In this document: piece by piece, positions 39,904-48,021 of the stretch
Position numbering within the stretch: position 1 is the first letter of the stretch
Layout: every line of letters starts with the position of its first letter
Assembly: GCA_023245995.1 (NCBI GenBank)
Contig: JAHFJH010000005.1
Coordinates: forward strand, 1 to 51,599
DNA from: Candidatus Doudnabacteria bacterium
GTDB lineage: Bacteria; Patescibacteriota; Doudnabacteria; UBA920
DNA: 51,599 nucleotides
Reading direction: 5' to 3'
Notes under the pieces: model-generated
Told to the model about the DNA's origin: nothing
Databases searched by the model: none
The model's input: the letters and a program-made list of their open reading frames with translations, nothing else
Translations under genes and position numbers: made by a program

Positions 39904-39944
39904 AATGCAAAGCATGCATAAAAGCAACATGCTTTGCATTTTTT
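39904..39944 (+). terminator. Intrinsic terminator
   Basis: AATGCAAAGCATG (39904-39916) pairs perfectly with CATGCTTTGCATT (39928-39940), followed by TTTT; ends the dehydrogenase transcript. Confidence 0.9.
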
Positions 39945-39946
39945 GT

Positions 39947-39952
39947 TATACT
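39947..39952 (+). promoter_or_regulatory. -10 box for a leaderless mRNA
   Basis: TATACT, six bases before ATG 39959, so the start of transcription would fall on or next to the start codon. The box begins directly after the terminator T-run. No clear -35. Confidence 0.55.
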
Positions 39953-39958
39953 ACAGCT

Positions 39959-41614
39959 ATGCGAGGAAGTTTTAAGGTGAGTAATACATTTTTGGCTGTA
40001 ACTCTCGTGGTGGCAGCTTTGGTGCTATATATGTTTTCGTTCCAAAACCAAATGTTTTGGGACGATGACGATTTTATTTTGCACAATACTTATGTGCAGG
40101 ACTACCATTATATTCCCAAGTTGTTTAGTGAGAATGTAATTGCGGGCAGTAATTTAGTTTCTAACTATTGGCGGCCGGTGTTATTGCTGGTTTTTTCTGC
40201 AGAGTGGCATGCGTGGCATGCGTGGGTGCCGGGTTGGCACGCGGTTAATGCGGTTTTTCATGCAGCTAACGCAGTGTTGTTGTTTTTTATATTGTTGAAG
40301 CTTTTACATACATTATCGCCCTCGCGTTTTATAAGCAGTCGCTGGTTGGCTTTTGTAATTGCGCTTTTTTTTGTTGTGCATCCATTGCAAGTTGAAGCAG
40401 TCGCTTATGTTAACTCTCTTGGTGACTCGCTGTCGGTGTTTTTTATGTTTTTAGGCTTGTTGTTTTTCCAAGAGTTTTTACATAAGCCACAAAAGTCCCG
40501 TAATGCTTACTTGCTATTTTTAGCTTCTGTTTTGTGCTATCCACTCGCGCTTATGAGCAAAGAGACTGCAATAATTATGCCTGCTCTTGTAGCACTATTG
40601 TACTTATATAGCGGGTTCTCTTTTACAGTAAAGGGGTTTATAAAAGCAGTTTGGCCTTATGTAGTCGTTGCTCTTACATATTTAGCGTTGCGTGCTACTA
40701 TACTGAATTTTAAGAATAGTTTTAACCTGTATGATCAGGCAAATGTTTTTAGTAGCAGTATGTGGGTGCGTGGGCTAACTTTTTGTAAAATAATAGTTGC
40801 ATATGTAAAATTAATTTTTTGGCCGTCCCATCTACATATGGAGCGCAGTATGGAGTATGCGACTTCTATGTTGGACTGGCAGGTTCTGCTTGGAGTTTTG
40901 TTAGTTTTTGGGTTGCTTGCAGTGGCGTATCGCACAAGGGTCAAAGTTCCCATAATTAGTTTTGGTGTTCTTTGGTTTTTTATTTCGCTTGCTCCAACTT
41001 CAAATATTTTAGTGCCAATAAATGGCTTACTCTACGAGCATTGGTTATACGTGCCTATTATTGGAGCTTTAATAGCGTTAATGGCTTGCTTATTTTGGTT
41101 TTTAGAGCAAGGTTCAAAATGGTTGCAGGTAGTAACAAGCATACTGCTTGTACTAATTATTTTTGCATTGTCCACTCGAGCAGTACTGCGCATGGGTGAT
41201 TGGGCAAATCCTGTAACTTTTTATGAACAGACTATAAAGTACGCGCCACAAAGTTATCGTATAGTGAATAACTTGGCTATGTCGCTCGCAAATGAAGGGC
41301 AGTTACAAGAGTCGATTGTTTATTATAAGCAGGCAATACAGTTAGACGCTACAAATCCTGTGGCGTACTATAATTTAGGCAATACCTATGTTGGCTTGGG
41401 GAACGTTATAGAGAGCGTGGGATATTACCGTAAAGCCTTGGAAGCAGATCCAAAGTTTTTATTTGCTTATGGGAGATTAATTAACGGCTACGCAAGCCTT
41501 GGGCAGTACGATAAGGCGTTGGCCACGCTAGACCAATATATAGAGCAGGTTGGTGCTTCAAGCGAATTAGAAGTAGTGCGTAAGCAGTTACTAGTAAAAC
41601 AACATGCGCAGTAA
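39959..41614 (+). CDS. TMTC-like polytopic membrane protein with C-terminal TPRs
   Basis: 551 residues from ATG 39959; the frame is open to 39905 but only through the terminator, so the longer start is false. The N-terminal part (1-415) has about ten helices and the acidic FWDDDDFILHN motif near 33-43, like the DD site of GT-C/O-mannosyltransferases. HPLQVEAVAYVNSLGDSLS (~140) is TMTC-like. From ~425 TPR units follow: NLAMSLANEGQLQESIVYYKQAI, AYYNLGNTYVGLGNVIESVGYYRKAL and GRLINGYASLGQYDKAL. Likely sugar transfer to proteins or cell-surface polymers. The next gene overlaps by 11 bases. Confidence 0.85.
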   Translation: MRGSFKVSNTFLAVTLVVAALVLYMFSFQNQMFWDDDDFILHNTYVQDYHYIPKLFSENVIAGSNLVSNYWRPVLLLVFSAEWHAWHAWVPGWHAVNAVFHAANAVLLFFILLKLLHTLSPSRFISSRWLAFVIALFFVVHPLQVEAVAYVNSLGDSLSVFFMFLGLLFFQEFLHKPQKSRNAYLLFLASVLCYPLALMSKETAIIMPALVALLYLYSGFSFTVKGFIKAVWPYVVVALTYLALRATILNFKNSFNLYDQANVFSSSMWVRGLTFCKIIVAYVKLIFWPSHLHMERSMEYATSMLDWQVLLGVLLVFGLLAVAYRTRVKVPIISFGVLWFFISLAPTSNILVPINGLLYEHWLYVPIIGALIALMACLFWFLEQGSKWLQVVTSILLVLIIFALSTRAVLRMGDWANPVTFYEQTIKYAPQSYRIVNNLAMSLANEGQLQESIVYYKQAIQLDATNPVAYYNLGNTYVGLGNVIESVGYYRKALEADPKFLFAYGRLINGYASLGQYDKALATLDQYIEQVGASSELEVVRKQLLVKQHAQ

Positions 41615-43181
41615 TTTTTTTATTCCATATTTTAAGTTTGCTGTTTTTTTAGCGCTAATTTTGTTTTTAGCTTTTTTGTTGGCTCAGAAAATAAATTTTG
41701 CAACAGCAGATTTGGGCAGGCATATAAAAAACGGCGAGTTATTGTGGCAAAGTTTTGGCCATGGGTTTTGGCAGAATAGTGTATTGCGCGAAAATACATA
41801 TTCTTACACCAACCCTAGCTTTTCTGTGTTAAATCACCATTGGGGGAGCGGTATATTGTTTTATTTAATTTTTAATTTATTTGGATTTTCTGGCCTTTCG
41901 GTGTTTTATATTTTTCTGTTGCTTTCTGCGTTTAGCTTATTCTTTTTTGTTTCAGTTAAGGTTAGTGGCTGGCGGGCGACTGTGTTAGGTGGTTTGTTAG
42001 TAATTCCACTTATAGCTTATAGGAACGAAGTACGGCCAGAAGGTTTTACTTACTTATTTAGTGCATCATATGTGTTTTTACTATTCGTCTTTACAAACAA
42101 TACTAAAACAAAACTCATTTGGCTATTACCGCTTATACAAGTTCTGTGGGTAAACACGCATATTTATTTTATATTAGGACCGGCTATTATTTGTGCTTTT
42201 TTGCTTCCTCTATTTTTACAGAAAAGCAATTTTGCAATTAAGCTTTTACCTGTATTTGTGGCGACTGTGTTAGCGAGCTTGTTTAGTCCTTTTGGCATAA
42301 AGGGTGTGTTGTACCCTTTTACTATTTTTTCTAACTACGGCTACAGAGTGCTGGAAAACCAAACCGTTTGGTTTTTAGAGCGTTTGCATGTATCTGGGCC
42401 AGCTTATGTTTGGTTTTTGCCTTGCCTTGCTTTAGCTATAATTTGTTTTGCATGGACGGTTTTTTCTCTACTGAGGTTTTGGCATACACAAAAGGCACAG
42501 TTTTTGTACTGGGCTGTATGTCTTGCGCTCGGTGGTACTTTTATGGGTTTGTTCGCAGTGCGTAATTTTGCTTTGTTTGGTTTGTTTAGCTTGCCTTTAT
42601 TTTCTCAAATGTTTAAGCGTTTGTTTACCAATAAGCATGAATGGTTGCGCTCTTTACCTGTATACGTGTCGCTTTTGCTTGTGTTATTAGCCGCACAATT
42701 TTTTATATTTTATAAAGCAGAGGCGGAGAAAAATTTTACCCGCGGGTTTGGTCCTTTGCTTGGCGTTATGGGTGCAGCGGAATTTATAAAGTCGAATCAA
42801 ATTACAGGGCCAATTTTTAACAATTACGACTTGGGCGGGTATTTAGTGTACGCACTTTACCCAGACCAAAAAGTGTTTGTAGATAATAGGCCCGAGGGTT
42901 ATCCGAAAGAATTCTTTTCTGAGACCTACATACCAATGCAAGAGCAAGAAGCTATTTGGCAGCAAGAGCTCAGAAAATATTCAATAAACGCCATAGTCTT
43001 TTACTACCATGATGCAACTCCGTGGGCACAAACTTTTCTTAAGCAACGTATTCAAGACCCTTCGTGGGTTCCTATTTTTGCAGATCAGTATATAATAATT
43101 TTGGTGAATAAGAGCAATAGTATAAATGATGTACTGGTGCAAAAGTACCAACTGCCCAGCTCTATGTTTAGAATGCAGTAA
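41604..43181 (+). CDS. GT-C-like polytopic membrane protein
   Basis: 525 residues with ten or so helices. Its first external loop has ADLGRHIKNGELL and a SVLNHHWGSGILF segment (about 45-80), placed like the acidic loop of GT-C enzymes. The soluble C-terminus has YDLGGYLVYALYPDQKVFVDNRPEGYPKEFF, a conserved part in CPR/Chloroflexi relatives. Donor and acceptor are unknown. It overlaps the TMTC-like gene by 11 bases and the GT2 gene by one, so the three form one translated unit. Confidence 0.8.
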   Translation: MRSNFFIPYFKFAVFLALILFLAFLLAQKINFATADLGRHIKNGELLWQSFGHGFWQNSVLRENTYSYTNPSFSVLNHHWGSGILFYLIFNLFGFSGLSVFYIFLLLSAFSLFFFVSVKVSGWRATVLGGLLVIPLIAYRNEVRPEGFTYLFSASYVFLLFVFTNNTKTKLIWLLPLIQVLWVNTHIYFILGPAIICAFLLPLFLQKSNFAIKLLPVFVATVLASLFSPFGIKGVLYPFTIFSNYGYRVLENQTVWFLERLHVSGPAYVWFLPCLALAIICFAWTVFSLLRFWHTQKAQFLYWAVCLALGGTFMGLFAVRNFALFGLFSLPLFSQMFKRLFTNKHEWLRSLPVYVSLLLVLLAAQFFIFYKAEAEKNFTRGFGPLLGVMGAAEFIKSNQITGPIFNNYDLGGYLVYALYPDQKVFVDNRPEGYPKEFFSETYIPMQEQEAIWQQELRKYSINAIVFYYHDATPWAQTFLKQRIQDPSWVPIFADQYIIILVNKSNSINDVLVQKYQLPSSMFRMQ

Positions 43182-43891
43182 TGAAGCTAACTGTTATAAT
43201 TCCCGTATTTAATGAACAGGCTACCGTAAAAGAGTTGCTGTACCGCGTGTGTACTGCAAATACTTTGACGTGGGAAAAAGAAGTAATTGTGGTAAATGAC
43301 GGTTCTACAGATGACACAGCAAAAATATTGGAGCAAGCAGGCTCGGATTATGTTTTTAAAATCATACGTCACCGAGATAATTTAGGAAAGGGCGCAGCCG
43401 TACGTAGTGGATTAGGTGTTGCTACAGGAGATGTGGTTTTAATTCAAGATGCAGACTTAGAGTACGATCCTAGCGAGTACGTAACTTTATTAAATGCTTT
43501 AGAACCGAATGTGGACGCAGTTTTTGGTTCGCGCATGCAGAAAGGTGTGCAAGGAGGTTACTGGCACTATATTTTAGGTGCGAAGTTTTTAAATGGGTTT
43601 ATAAATTTTTTGTTTTGGACTAAACTTACAGACGTGTATACATGCTATAAGCTAATTCGTACAAATATTTTACGTTCTCTTGCCTTGTCTTCGAACGGTT
43701 TTGAGCTGGAGTCGGAGCTGGTTTCTAAATTATTGGCTCGGAAGGCTTGCATACAAGAGGTGTCCATTTCCTATGCTCCGCGTACCTTTAAGGATGGCAA
43801 AAAGATTCGCGGAATAGATGCTATAAAAGGTGTCTTAACGGCCTTAGAAATATGGATTAGGCTAAAAATATTTTCTAAAAACTCCATGTAA
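43181..43891 (+). CDS. GT2-family glycosyltransferase (DPM1/GtrB-like)
   Basis: 236 residues, a single GT-A domain. The nucleotide site is VIIPVFNEQATVKELL, then EVIVVNDGSTDDTAKIL, VLIQDADLEYDPSEYV with the DxD-type metal site, and FGSRMQKGVQGGYWH. No membrane helices follow, so it is of the soluble dolichol/undecaprenyl-phosphate mannose synthase size. It would make a lipid-linked sugar used by the two GT-C-like membrane proteins upstream. One-base overlap (ATGA-type) with the upstream gene. Confidence 0.93.
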   Translation: MKLTVIIPVFNEQATVKELLYRVCTANTLTWEKEVIVVNDGSTDDTAKILEQAGSDYVFKIIRHRDNLGKGAAVRSGLGVATGDVVLIQDADLEYDPSEYVTLLNALEPNVDAVFGSRMQKGVQGGYWHYILGAKFLNGFINFLFWTKLTDVYTCYKLIRTNILRSLALSSNGFELESELVSKLLARKACIQEVSISYAPRTFKDGKKIRGIDAIKGVLTALEIWIRLKIFSKNSM

Positions 43892-43923
43892 CTATTTACG
43901 TACAGAAAATAGGGTTACTATGA

Positions 43924-43929
43924 TATACT
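43924..43929 (+). promoter_or_regulatory. -10 box for a leaderless mRNA
   Basis: TATACT lies seven bases before ATG 43937, within TGATATACTTAAAGCTATG; the spacing matches 39947/39959. No convincing -35. Confidence 0.5.
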
Positions 43930-43936
43930 TAAAGCT

Positions 43937-44473
43937 ATGAAACAAACAGTCGTACTACTTTTAATTTCTTTAGTTGGTGTAGCCTTACCGAAATTGGTTA
44001 CTGCCAATTCGACTGCAGATAAAGGCCTGCCCATTACCACTCAGTCTGTACATTTGTCTGTGGTCACCGAGCAGTATGCGCCAAATATTGGAGTCAGTAG
44101 CGTTATGCCGAATTGCGGTAGTGGTGAGTTTGGTGGCGAACGAGTAGCCGAGTGGCTGTCCCAGTGGTCGTGTGGAACTTTGGCGCTTTCACTTGCGCCC
44201 ACAGCAACAACAGAACCAATGGTGTCTGTTCAAAATATACACACACCAAACATTGTCGTAGTGCGTACGCAAGAAATTATAGCGCCAAACAATGTTGCTA
44301 AAAATTCCAGTGAACAGCCCTTAAAGTTTGCTGCTTTTTTCCGCAATAATGAAGATTTTACTTTTCATGAGGTTAACAGCCAAGAGTTTTATATAGATTT
44401 TACTATGCAGACTTCTTTGTCGCATAGTGACGCAAAGCGCTATTTTGAAGTGCTGTACGCACTTTTATGTTGA
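43937..44473 (+). CDS. Secreted hypothetical protein
   Basis: 178 residues. Signal peptide MKQTVVLLLISLVGVALPKL with a cut near TANS. The body is polar with two cysteines (MPNCGSGEFGGE, QWSCGTLAL) and a second half with aromatic beta strands (FAAFFRNNEDFTFHEVNSQEFYIDF). A third Cys is at the end (ALLC). No family recognised. The leaderless-type promoter suggests its own transcript. Confidence 0.7.
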   Translation: MKQTVVLLLISLVGVALPKLVTANSTADKGLPITTQSVHLSVVTEQYAPNIGVSSVMPNCGSGEFGGERVAEWLSQWSCGTLALSLAPTATTEPMVSVQNIHTPNIVVVRTQEIIAPNNVAKNSSEQPLKFAAFFRNNEDFTFHEVNSQEFYIDFTMQTSLSHSDAKRYFEVLYALLC

Positions 44474-44526
44474 TGCTTGACTTTGTTTGTTGAATATAAA
44501 AAAAGTATTAATTTAAATTATATTAT

Positions 44527-45147
44527 ATGAGTGAAGAAATAAGAGTTAGCAGACCAATGAATCCTTCTATGCGTGCTGAAACAACTCCACCGGAGTACCA
44601 GCACCATGGTCGTGGCAGTAAATTACCTTGGATTATATTAGTCGTAATAGTTGCAGTTATTATAGTAGTCGCTGTGTTGTTTAGAGATAAATGGGGTGGC
44701 AGTAAAACAAGTGCTACCATGAAGGCTTCGGACTATCAGGCCGTATTCTTAACAAATGGTCAGGTATATTTTGGAAAAATTTCAGGTACTCGGGATTCCT
44801 ATGTTACTTTGAAAGATATTTTCTACTTACAAGTTCAAAACCCACCTATTCAGGGTTCACAGCAACAGCAACAGGCTCAAGCTCAACAACAGCCACAGGT
44901 ATCTTTGGTTAAGCTAGGCCAAGAACTTCATGGACCAGTAGATGAAATGCATATTAACAAAGATCAAATTCTCTTCTACGAAGACATGAAGGCCGACGGA
45001 AAAGTAGCACAGGCTATAAAGGAATATAAAGCCAATCCAAACGCAGGCCAGCAACAACAAGCTCCAGCTGCAAATGGCGGACAGCAACAGGCTCCCTCAG
45101 CACCAGTAGCAACTCCAGCTCCAAAGGCTAGCCCAGCAGGACAATAG
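44527..45147 (+). CDS. Single-pass membrane protein with Gln/Ala/Pro-rich tail
   Basis: 206 residues. The N-terminal ~30 are basic and polar, then one helix (LPWIILVVIVAVIIVVAVLF near 33-52). A compact beta domain at about 65-100 (YQAVFLTNGQVYFGKISGTR, VTLKDIFYLQ) is the best-conserved-looking part. The rest is low complexity (runs of Gln, Ala, Pro). Topology is inside-to-outside or reverse, unresolved. No family named. Convergent with rplT across a shared terminator. Confidence 0.72.
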   Translation: MSEEIRVSRPMNPSMRAETTPPEYQHHGRGSKLPWIILVVIVAVIIVVAVLFRDKWGGSKTSATMKASDYQAVFLTNGQVYFGKISGTRDSYVTLKDIFYLQVQNPPIQGSQQQQQAQAQQQPQVSLVKLGQELHGPVDEMHINKDQILFYEDMKADGKVAQAIKEYKANPNAGQQQQAPAANGGQQQAPSAPVATPAPKASPAGQ

Positions 45148-45191
45148 TTAGAGACTAGAGATTGGAGACTAGAAACTAGTTTCTAGTAGAT

Positions 45192-45227
45192 AAAAAAACT
45201 ACCCCGCCGTGGCGAGGTAGTTTTTTT
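45192..45227. terminator. Bidirectional intrinsic terminator
   Basis: AAAAAAACTACC (45192-45203) pairs with GGTAGTTTTTTT (45216-45227) around CGCC/GGCG, between 44527-45147 (+) and rplT (-). Confidence 0.92.
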
Positions 45228-45246
45228 AAAATGTAAGATTAAAGTG

Positions 45247-45591
45247 TTACGCGAGAGCTTTTACAAAAGCGTCAAAGCTTTCCGGTGCTTGTATTGCTAG
45301 TTCGGAGAGCATTTTACGGTTTATAAGAATACCACTGGTTTTTAACTTGCCTGCGAACTTACTCCAAGTGGTGCCGTTTTCGCGAAGTGCTGCGTTGGTT
45401 CGTTGTAACCATAGAGCACGTTGATCGCGTTTGCGGTTTCGGCGGTCGCGGTAGCTGTATGTATCTGCATGCAGTAAAGCTTCGCGTGCTGCTACAAAGT
45501 TTGTAGAACGGCGATTGTCGAAACCTTTAGTGCGTTTAAGTAAATTTTTTCTGCGCTTGTGGGCGGCCACGCCGCGTTTTACTCGTGTCAT
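45247..45591 (-). CDS. rplT: 50S ribosomal protein L20
   Basis: 114 residues, the full family length. TRVKRGVAAHKRRKNLLKRTKGF opens as in all L20, followed by YRDRRNRKRDQRALWLQR and ALRENGTTWSKFAGKL, then GILINRKMLSELAI. It binds 23S rRNA early in 50S assembly, and in many bacteria represses its own infC-rpmI-rplT operon through a leader mimic. It is last in that operon here, and the spacer before it is a copy of the spacer before rpmI. Confidence 0.98.
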   Translation of the reverse strand: MTRVKRGVAAHKRRKNLLKRTKGFDNRRSTNFVAAREALLHADTYSYRDRRNRKRDQRALWLQRTNAALRENGTTWSKFAGKLKTSGILINRKMLSELAIQAPESFDAFVKALA

Positions 45592-45595
45592 AAAA

Positions 45596-45672
45596 GTAGC
45601 TTCTAGCTGCTAGGTACTAGGTGCTAGTCTGGAATTAACCTAGAAGCTAGCAGCTTGAACCTATAAGCTATT
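45596..45672 (-). repeat. Repeat spacer copy A, between rpmI and rplT
   Basis: 77 bases that match copy B (45871-45948) at about 93% with one indel. They contain an inverted repeat: AGCTGCTAG with CTAGCAGCT, and TAGG with CCTA. It fills the whole spacer from the rpmI stop to just before the rplT start. Confidence 0.85.
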
Positions 45673-45865
45673 ATTTGTAAGGAATTAAGAGCTTAAGTTT
45701 ATCGTGTGTCTTATGTAAGGTTTGGTCACGACGTTTATTCTTTGTGGTTTTACCGGTTTCGCGAGAGTTAAAATGGTCTTGGCCCATAGTTCTGTGGCGT
45801 AGTTTTCCGGTTTTGGTTAGGCGAAGTCGTTTTGACGCGCCTTTGTGAGTCTTTACTTTCGGCAT
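45671..45865 (-). CDS. rpmI: 50S ribosomal protein L35
   Basis: 64 residues, full length. PKVKTHKGASKRLRLTKTGKL and HRTMGQDHFNSRETGKTTKNKRR are the L35 core. It binds 23S rRNA in domain II. It is second in the infC-rpmI-rplT operon, in the usual order, and both its flanking spacers are copies of one repeat. Confidence 0.97.
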   Translation of the reverse strand: MPKVKTHKGASKRLRLTKTGKLRHRTMGQDHFNSRETGKTTKNKRRDQTLHKTHDKLKLLIPYK

Positions 45866-45870
45866 ATATA

Positions 45871-45948
45871 GTAGCTTCTAGCTGCTAGGTACTAGGGTGC
45901 TAGTCTGGAATTAACCTAGAAGCTAGCAGCTTAAACCTAAAAGCTATT
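45871..45948 (-). repeat. Repeat spacer copy B, between infC and rpmI
   Basis: 78-base partner of 45596-45672, with an inserted G and three or four substitutions. Same hairpin arms (AGCTGCTAG / CTAGCAGCT). It lies between the infC stop (45953) and the rpmI start. Confidence 0.85.
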
Positions 45949-45952
45949 TAAA

Positions 45953-46459
45953 TTATTTACTGGGGGCTAAGGTCATACCCATTGTGTTGCCCATGCGTTT
46001 AATGGGAACTTCTATTCTGCTTGGAACAGTAATTTTACTATGAAAGTTTTTTACTTGTTTTTCTGCAATGTCCAAAAAGGCTTGTTCTCTGCCTTTCATG
46101 CGAAGTTCTACTCGCACAAGGTCTCCATCTTCTAGAAAACCGTCGGCTTGTTTGGCCTTGGTGTCTAGGTCGTGTTCTGAAATGCGAACACTTAAGCGTA
46201 TGGTTTTGACTTCAACTTTCTTGGCTTTTTTCTTCTGTAGTTGTTCAGCTTTCTTTTGCTGATACCGGAACTTGGCGTAGTCTATAAGCTTTGCTACTGG
46301 AGGATTGGCGTTAGGAGATACTTCTACTAAGTCCAAACCATGTTCCGTGGCAAGTTTTAAAGCCTCAGAAAGACTATAGACGCCAACTTGTTCGCCGTCT
46401 TCGTTGACCAAACGCACTTCTCGCGCTTGGATTTGATGGTTAATTCTGGTTTTTTGCAT
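45953..46459 (-). CDS. infC: Translation initiation factor IF-3
   Basis: 168 residues. NHQIQAREVRLVNEDGEQVGV and SLSEALKLATEHGLDLVEVSPNANPPVAKLIDYAKF form the N-domain; KVEVKTIRLSVRISEHDLDTKAKQA, FLEDGDLVRVELRMKGREQAF and the C-terminal RIEVPIKRMGNTMGMTLAPSK the C-domain. It binds the 30S subunit and proofreads initiator tRNA and start codon. Here it starts with ATG (46459) rather than the rare AUU used for IF-3 control in enteric bacteria, so that autoregulation is not expected. First gene of the operon. Confidence 0.98.
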   Translation of the reverse strand: MQKTRINHQIQAREVRLVNEDGEQVGVYSLSEALKLATEHGLDLVEVSPNANPPVAKLIDYAKFRYQQKKAEQLQKKKAKKVEVKTIRLSVRISEHDLDTKAKQADGFLEDGDLVRVELRMKGREQAFLDIAEKQVKNFHSKITVPSRIEVPIKRMGNTMGMTLAPSK

Positions 46460-46537
46460 CTATTAGATTATTTTTCTTCCATAATTATAAGGTTTTGCGC
46501 ATTTTTTGTCAAAAAGAATTTATTATTGTGACTAGTA

Positions 46538-46567
46538 TTGACTTATAGGCCATATTCGTGGTTTAAT
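46538..46567 (+). promoter_or_regulatory. Promoter of the membrane gene at 46691
   Basis: TTGACT (46538-46543), an 18-base spacer and TTTAAT (46562-46567). Start near 46575, giving a ~115-base leader. Confidence 0.45.
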
Positions 46568-46628
46568 ATGCATAAGTTAAGTCAAAGACAAGGCTTCACT
46601 TTTTGCTCAAAAGTTTGGGCAAAATTCT

Positions 46629-46660
46629 GGCTAAAGCACTGCCGACAGCAGTGCCTAGCC
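46629..46660 (+). promoter_or_regulatory. Leader stem-loop upstream of the SD
   Basis: GGCTA (46629-46633) pairs with TAGCC (46656-46660) and inside it GCACTGC (46636-46642) with GCAGTGC (46648-46654). It ends 20 bases before the ribosome site GGAGG (46681-46685). No T-run. Confidence 0.6.
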
Positions 46661-46690
46661 AAACAAACATGTAGTTTCGTGGAGGAACTT

Positions 46691-47836
46691 ATGAAACTTT
46701 TGATACCGAACACGCAAAATGCGGACGCGGTTTTACAGCTACGTTGGTGTCTAACCTCAAAGGACAGGCGAGACATAGTTGGGAACAAAGTAGAGGAACC
46801 GCACATCTTAATTGTGGTGGCGAGGAAACAGAAGGATAGGCGTTATGTTAAGCCTGAGAAAGGTAAGGCGGAAAAGGTGGTCTACAACTACACCGAAGTG
46901 AGTCGCCATCTAACGCCTTTAACCGACGCAGCGGTGTATCAGGTATTTGAGGCACCTGGGGAATACGTCATCTTTGCCTGCATTGTTGGCGACGCTGACA
47001 CAGAGGTGGAGTGGTTGCGAAAGCGCTACTTGGGCGCAGATCGCCAGCAGCTAGTGACTGAGACGGGTGATTTTACGCCGAAGTGGCCATTTAGTTCGCA
47101 GACTCAAGTTGAAGTAGTCGTTGGGCCGGAGTTTTTTGCACCGCCCCCGCCAGCATGGGAAAAAAGCTACTTTGAATTTTGGCCACTGTTCCAGAGACGG
47201 GCGGTGGACCAGTGTAGCTGGCGTCGTCGTCGCATGTTCGCTTACTCGTTCATGCCTGTCTTTCTCCTTGTGTGGTGGGCGGTGGCGGTCGCTGCCGGTT
47301 TGGTAGCCTACCTCGTTGGCTTCACGCAAGGCAGGTACAACATGAACTTCCAAGCGGTGTGGCGAATCTACACCTACGACTTCCGCGCCATTTGGCGGAA
47401 CACACACTTTACCAACGCTTGGTTCTTCGAAGACAGAGGCGGCAAGGAGCACCTGCACAGGTTGCTCATACACCCGTGGCTGCTTGGCGCGCTCATGATT
47501 ATTGCCCGAATCACTTTTGGGCGGTGGGCGACGTGGCGGGAGTTTTTGCTTCGCTTCGTGTTTTTATACGGGATTGTGCTGGTAATTGTCGGATTGTGTT
47601 TTGTTGGGTACTTAGTGCACTTGGTGTACAGGAAGTACTTTCCATTACCCGATGAAGCCAAGCTCAAGGCCGAGCAAGCGCGGCTGGCTCGAACCAAACT
47701 ACAGGCGCTGGAGGCGGAGCTTTCTGCCCTCTCTTGTGGGTTGGTGGACGAAAACACGCCGATTCCCATTTTCAAGTTCCGCCTTCGGTATCAACAGTTA
47801 AAAGCACAATATTGCAAGCCCTTCAGTAAGGGCTAG
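46691..47836 (+). CDS. Hypothetical membrane protein with proline-rich linker and C-terminal coil
   Basis: 381 residues from ATG 46691, chosen because GGAGG lies five bases upstream; an open frame to 46538 crosses the leader hairpin and is not used. The N-terminal 145 residues are soluble (beta-rich, with HILIVVARKQKDRRYV and VIFACIVGDADTEVEWL). A Pro-rich segment (FAPPPPAWEKS) leads to three helices near 186-210, 262-278 and 286-313. A charged coil (DEAKLKAEQARLARTKLQAL) follows. No family recognised. Codon use is GC-richer than neighbours. Its own promoter, leader hairpin and terminator make it a single-gene unit. Confidence 0.75.
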   Translation: MKLLIPNTQNADAVLQLRWCLTSKDRRDIVGNKVEEPHILIVVARKQKDRRYVKPEKGKAEKVVYNYTEVSRHLTPLTDAAVYQVFEAPGEYVIFACIVGDADTEVEWLRKRYLGADRQQLVTETGDFTPKWPFSSQTQVEVVVGPEFFAPPPPAWEKSYFEFWPLFQRRAVDQCSWRRRRMFAYSFMPVFLLVWWAVAVAAGLVAYLVGFTQGRYNMNFQAVWRIYTYDFRAIWRNTHFTNAWFFEDRGGKEHLHRLLIHPWLLGALMIIARITFGRWATWREFLLRFVFLYGIVLVIVGLCFVGYLVHLVYRKYFPLPDEAKLKAEQARLARTKLQALEAELSALSCGLVDENTPIPIFKFRLRYQQLKAQYCKPFSKG

Positions 47837-47853
47837 CTACGAGTGCCATTTCC

Positions 47854-47888
47854 AAAGTGGTGGACGACGTCAGTTGTCTGCCACTTTT
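47854..47888 (+). terminator. Intrinsic terminator
   Basis: AAAGTGG (47854-47860) pairs with CCACTTT (47881-47887), with GACGAC/GTTGTC inside, then TTGCATTTATT. Confidence 0.8.
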
Positions 47889-47929
47889 GCATTTATTGGT
47901 AAGTAATATTTTTTCGCATAGGTGGAGTG

Positions 47930-47958
47930 TTGATGCAAGTCTATTTTTCTGTTATAGT
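47930..47958 (+). promoter_or_regulatory. Sigma-70-type promoter
   Basis: TTGATG (47930-47935), a 17-base spacer and TATAGT (47953-47958). Start near 47965, so the leader of the gene at 48136 is ~170 bases. Confidence 0.65.
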
Positions 47959-48021
47959 ATGCAACGTTGCTCAAGTGGCACAAAATATTCTAAATGGAGG
48001 AAATATTAGGTTTAGGGTTCA

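Noticed and set aside
39905-39958. Longer start for the TMTC-like gene
   Set aside because: The added residues come from a perfect intrinsic terminator and precede the -10 box at 39947.
45192-45227. L20 autoregulatory site
   Set aside because: It is a terminator with T-runs on both strands, located after rplT; it is not a leader element.
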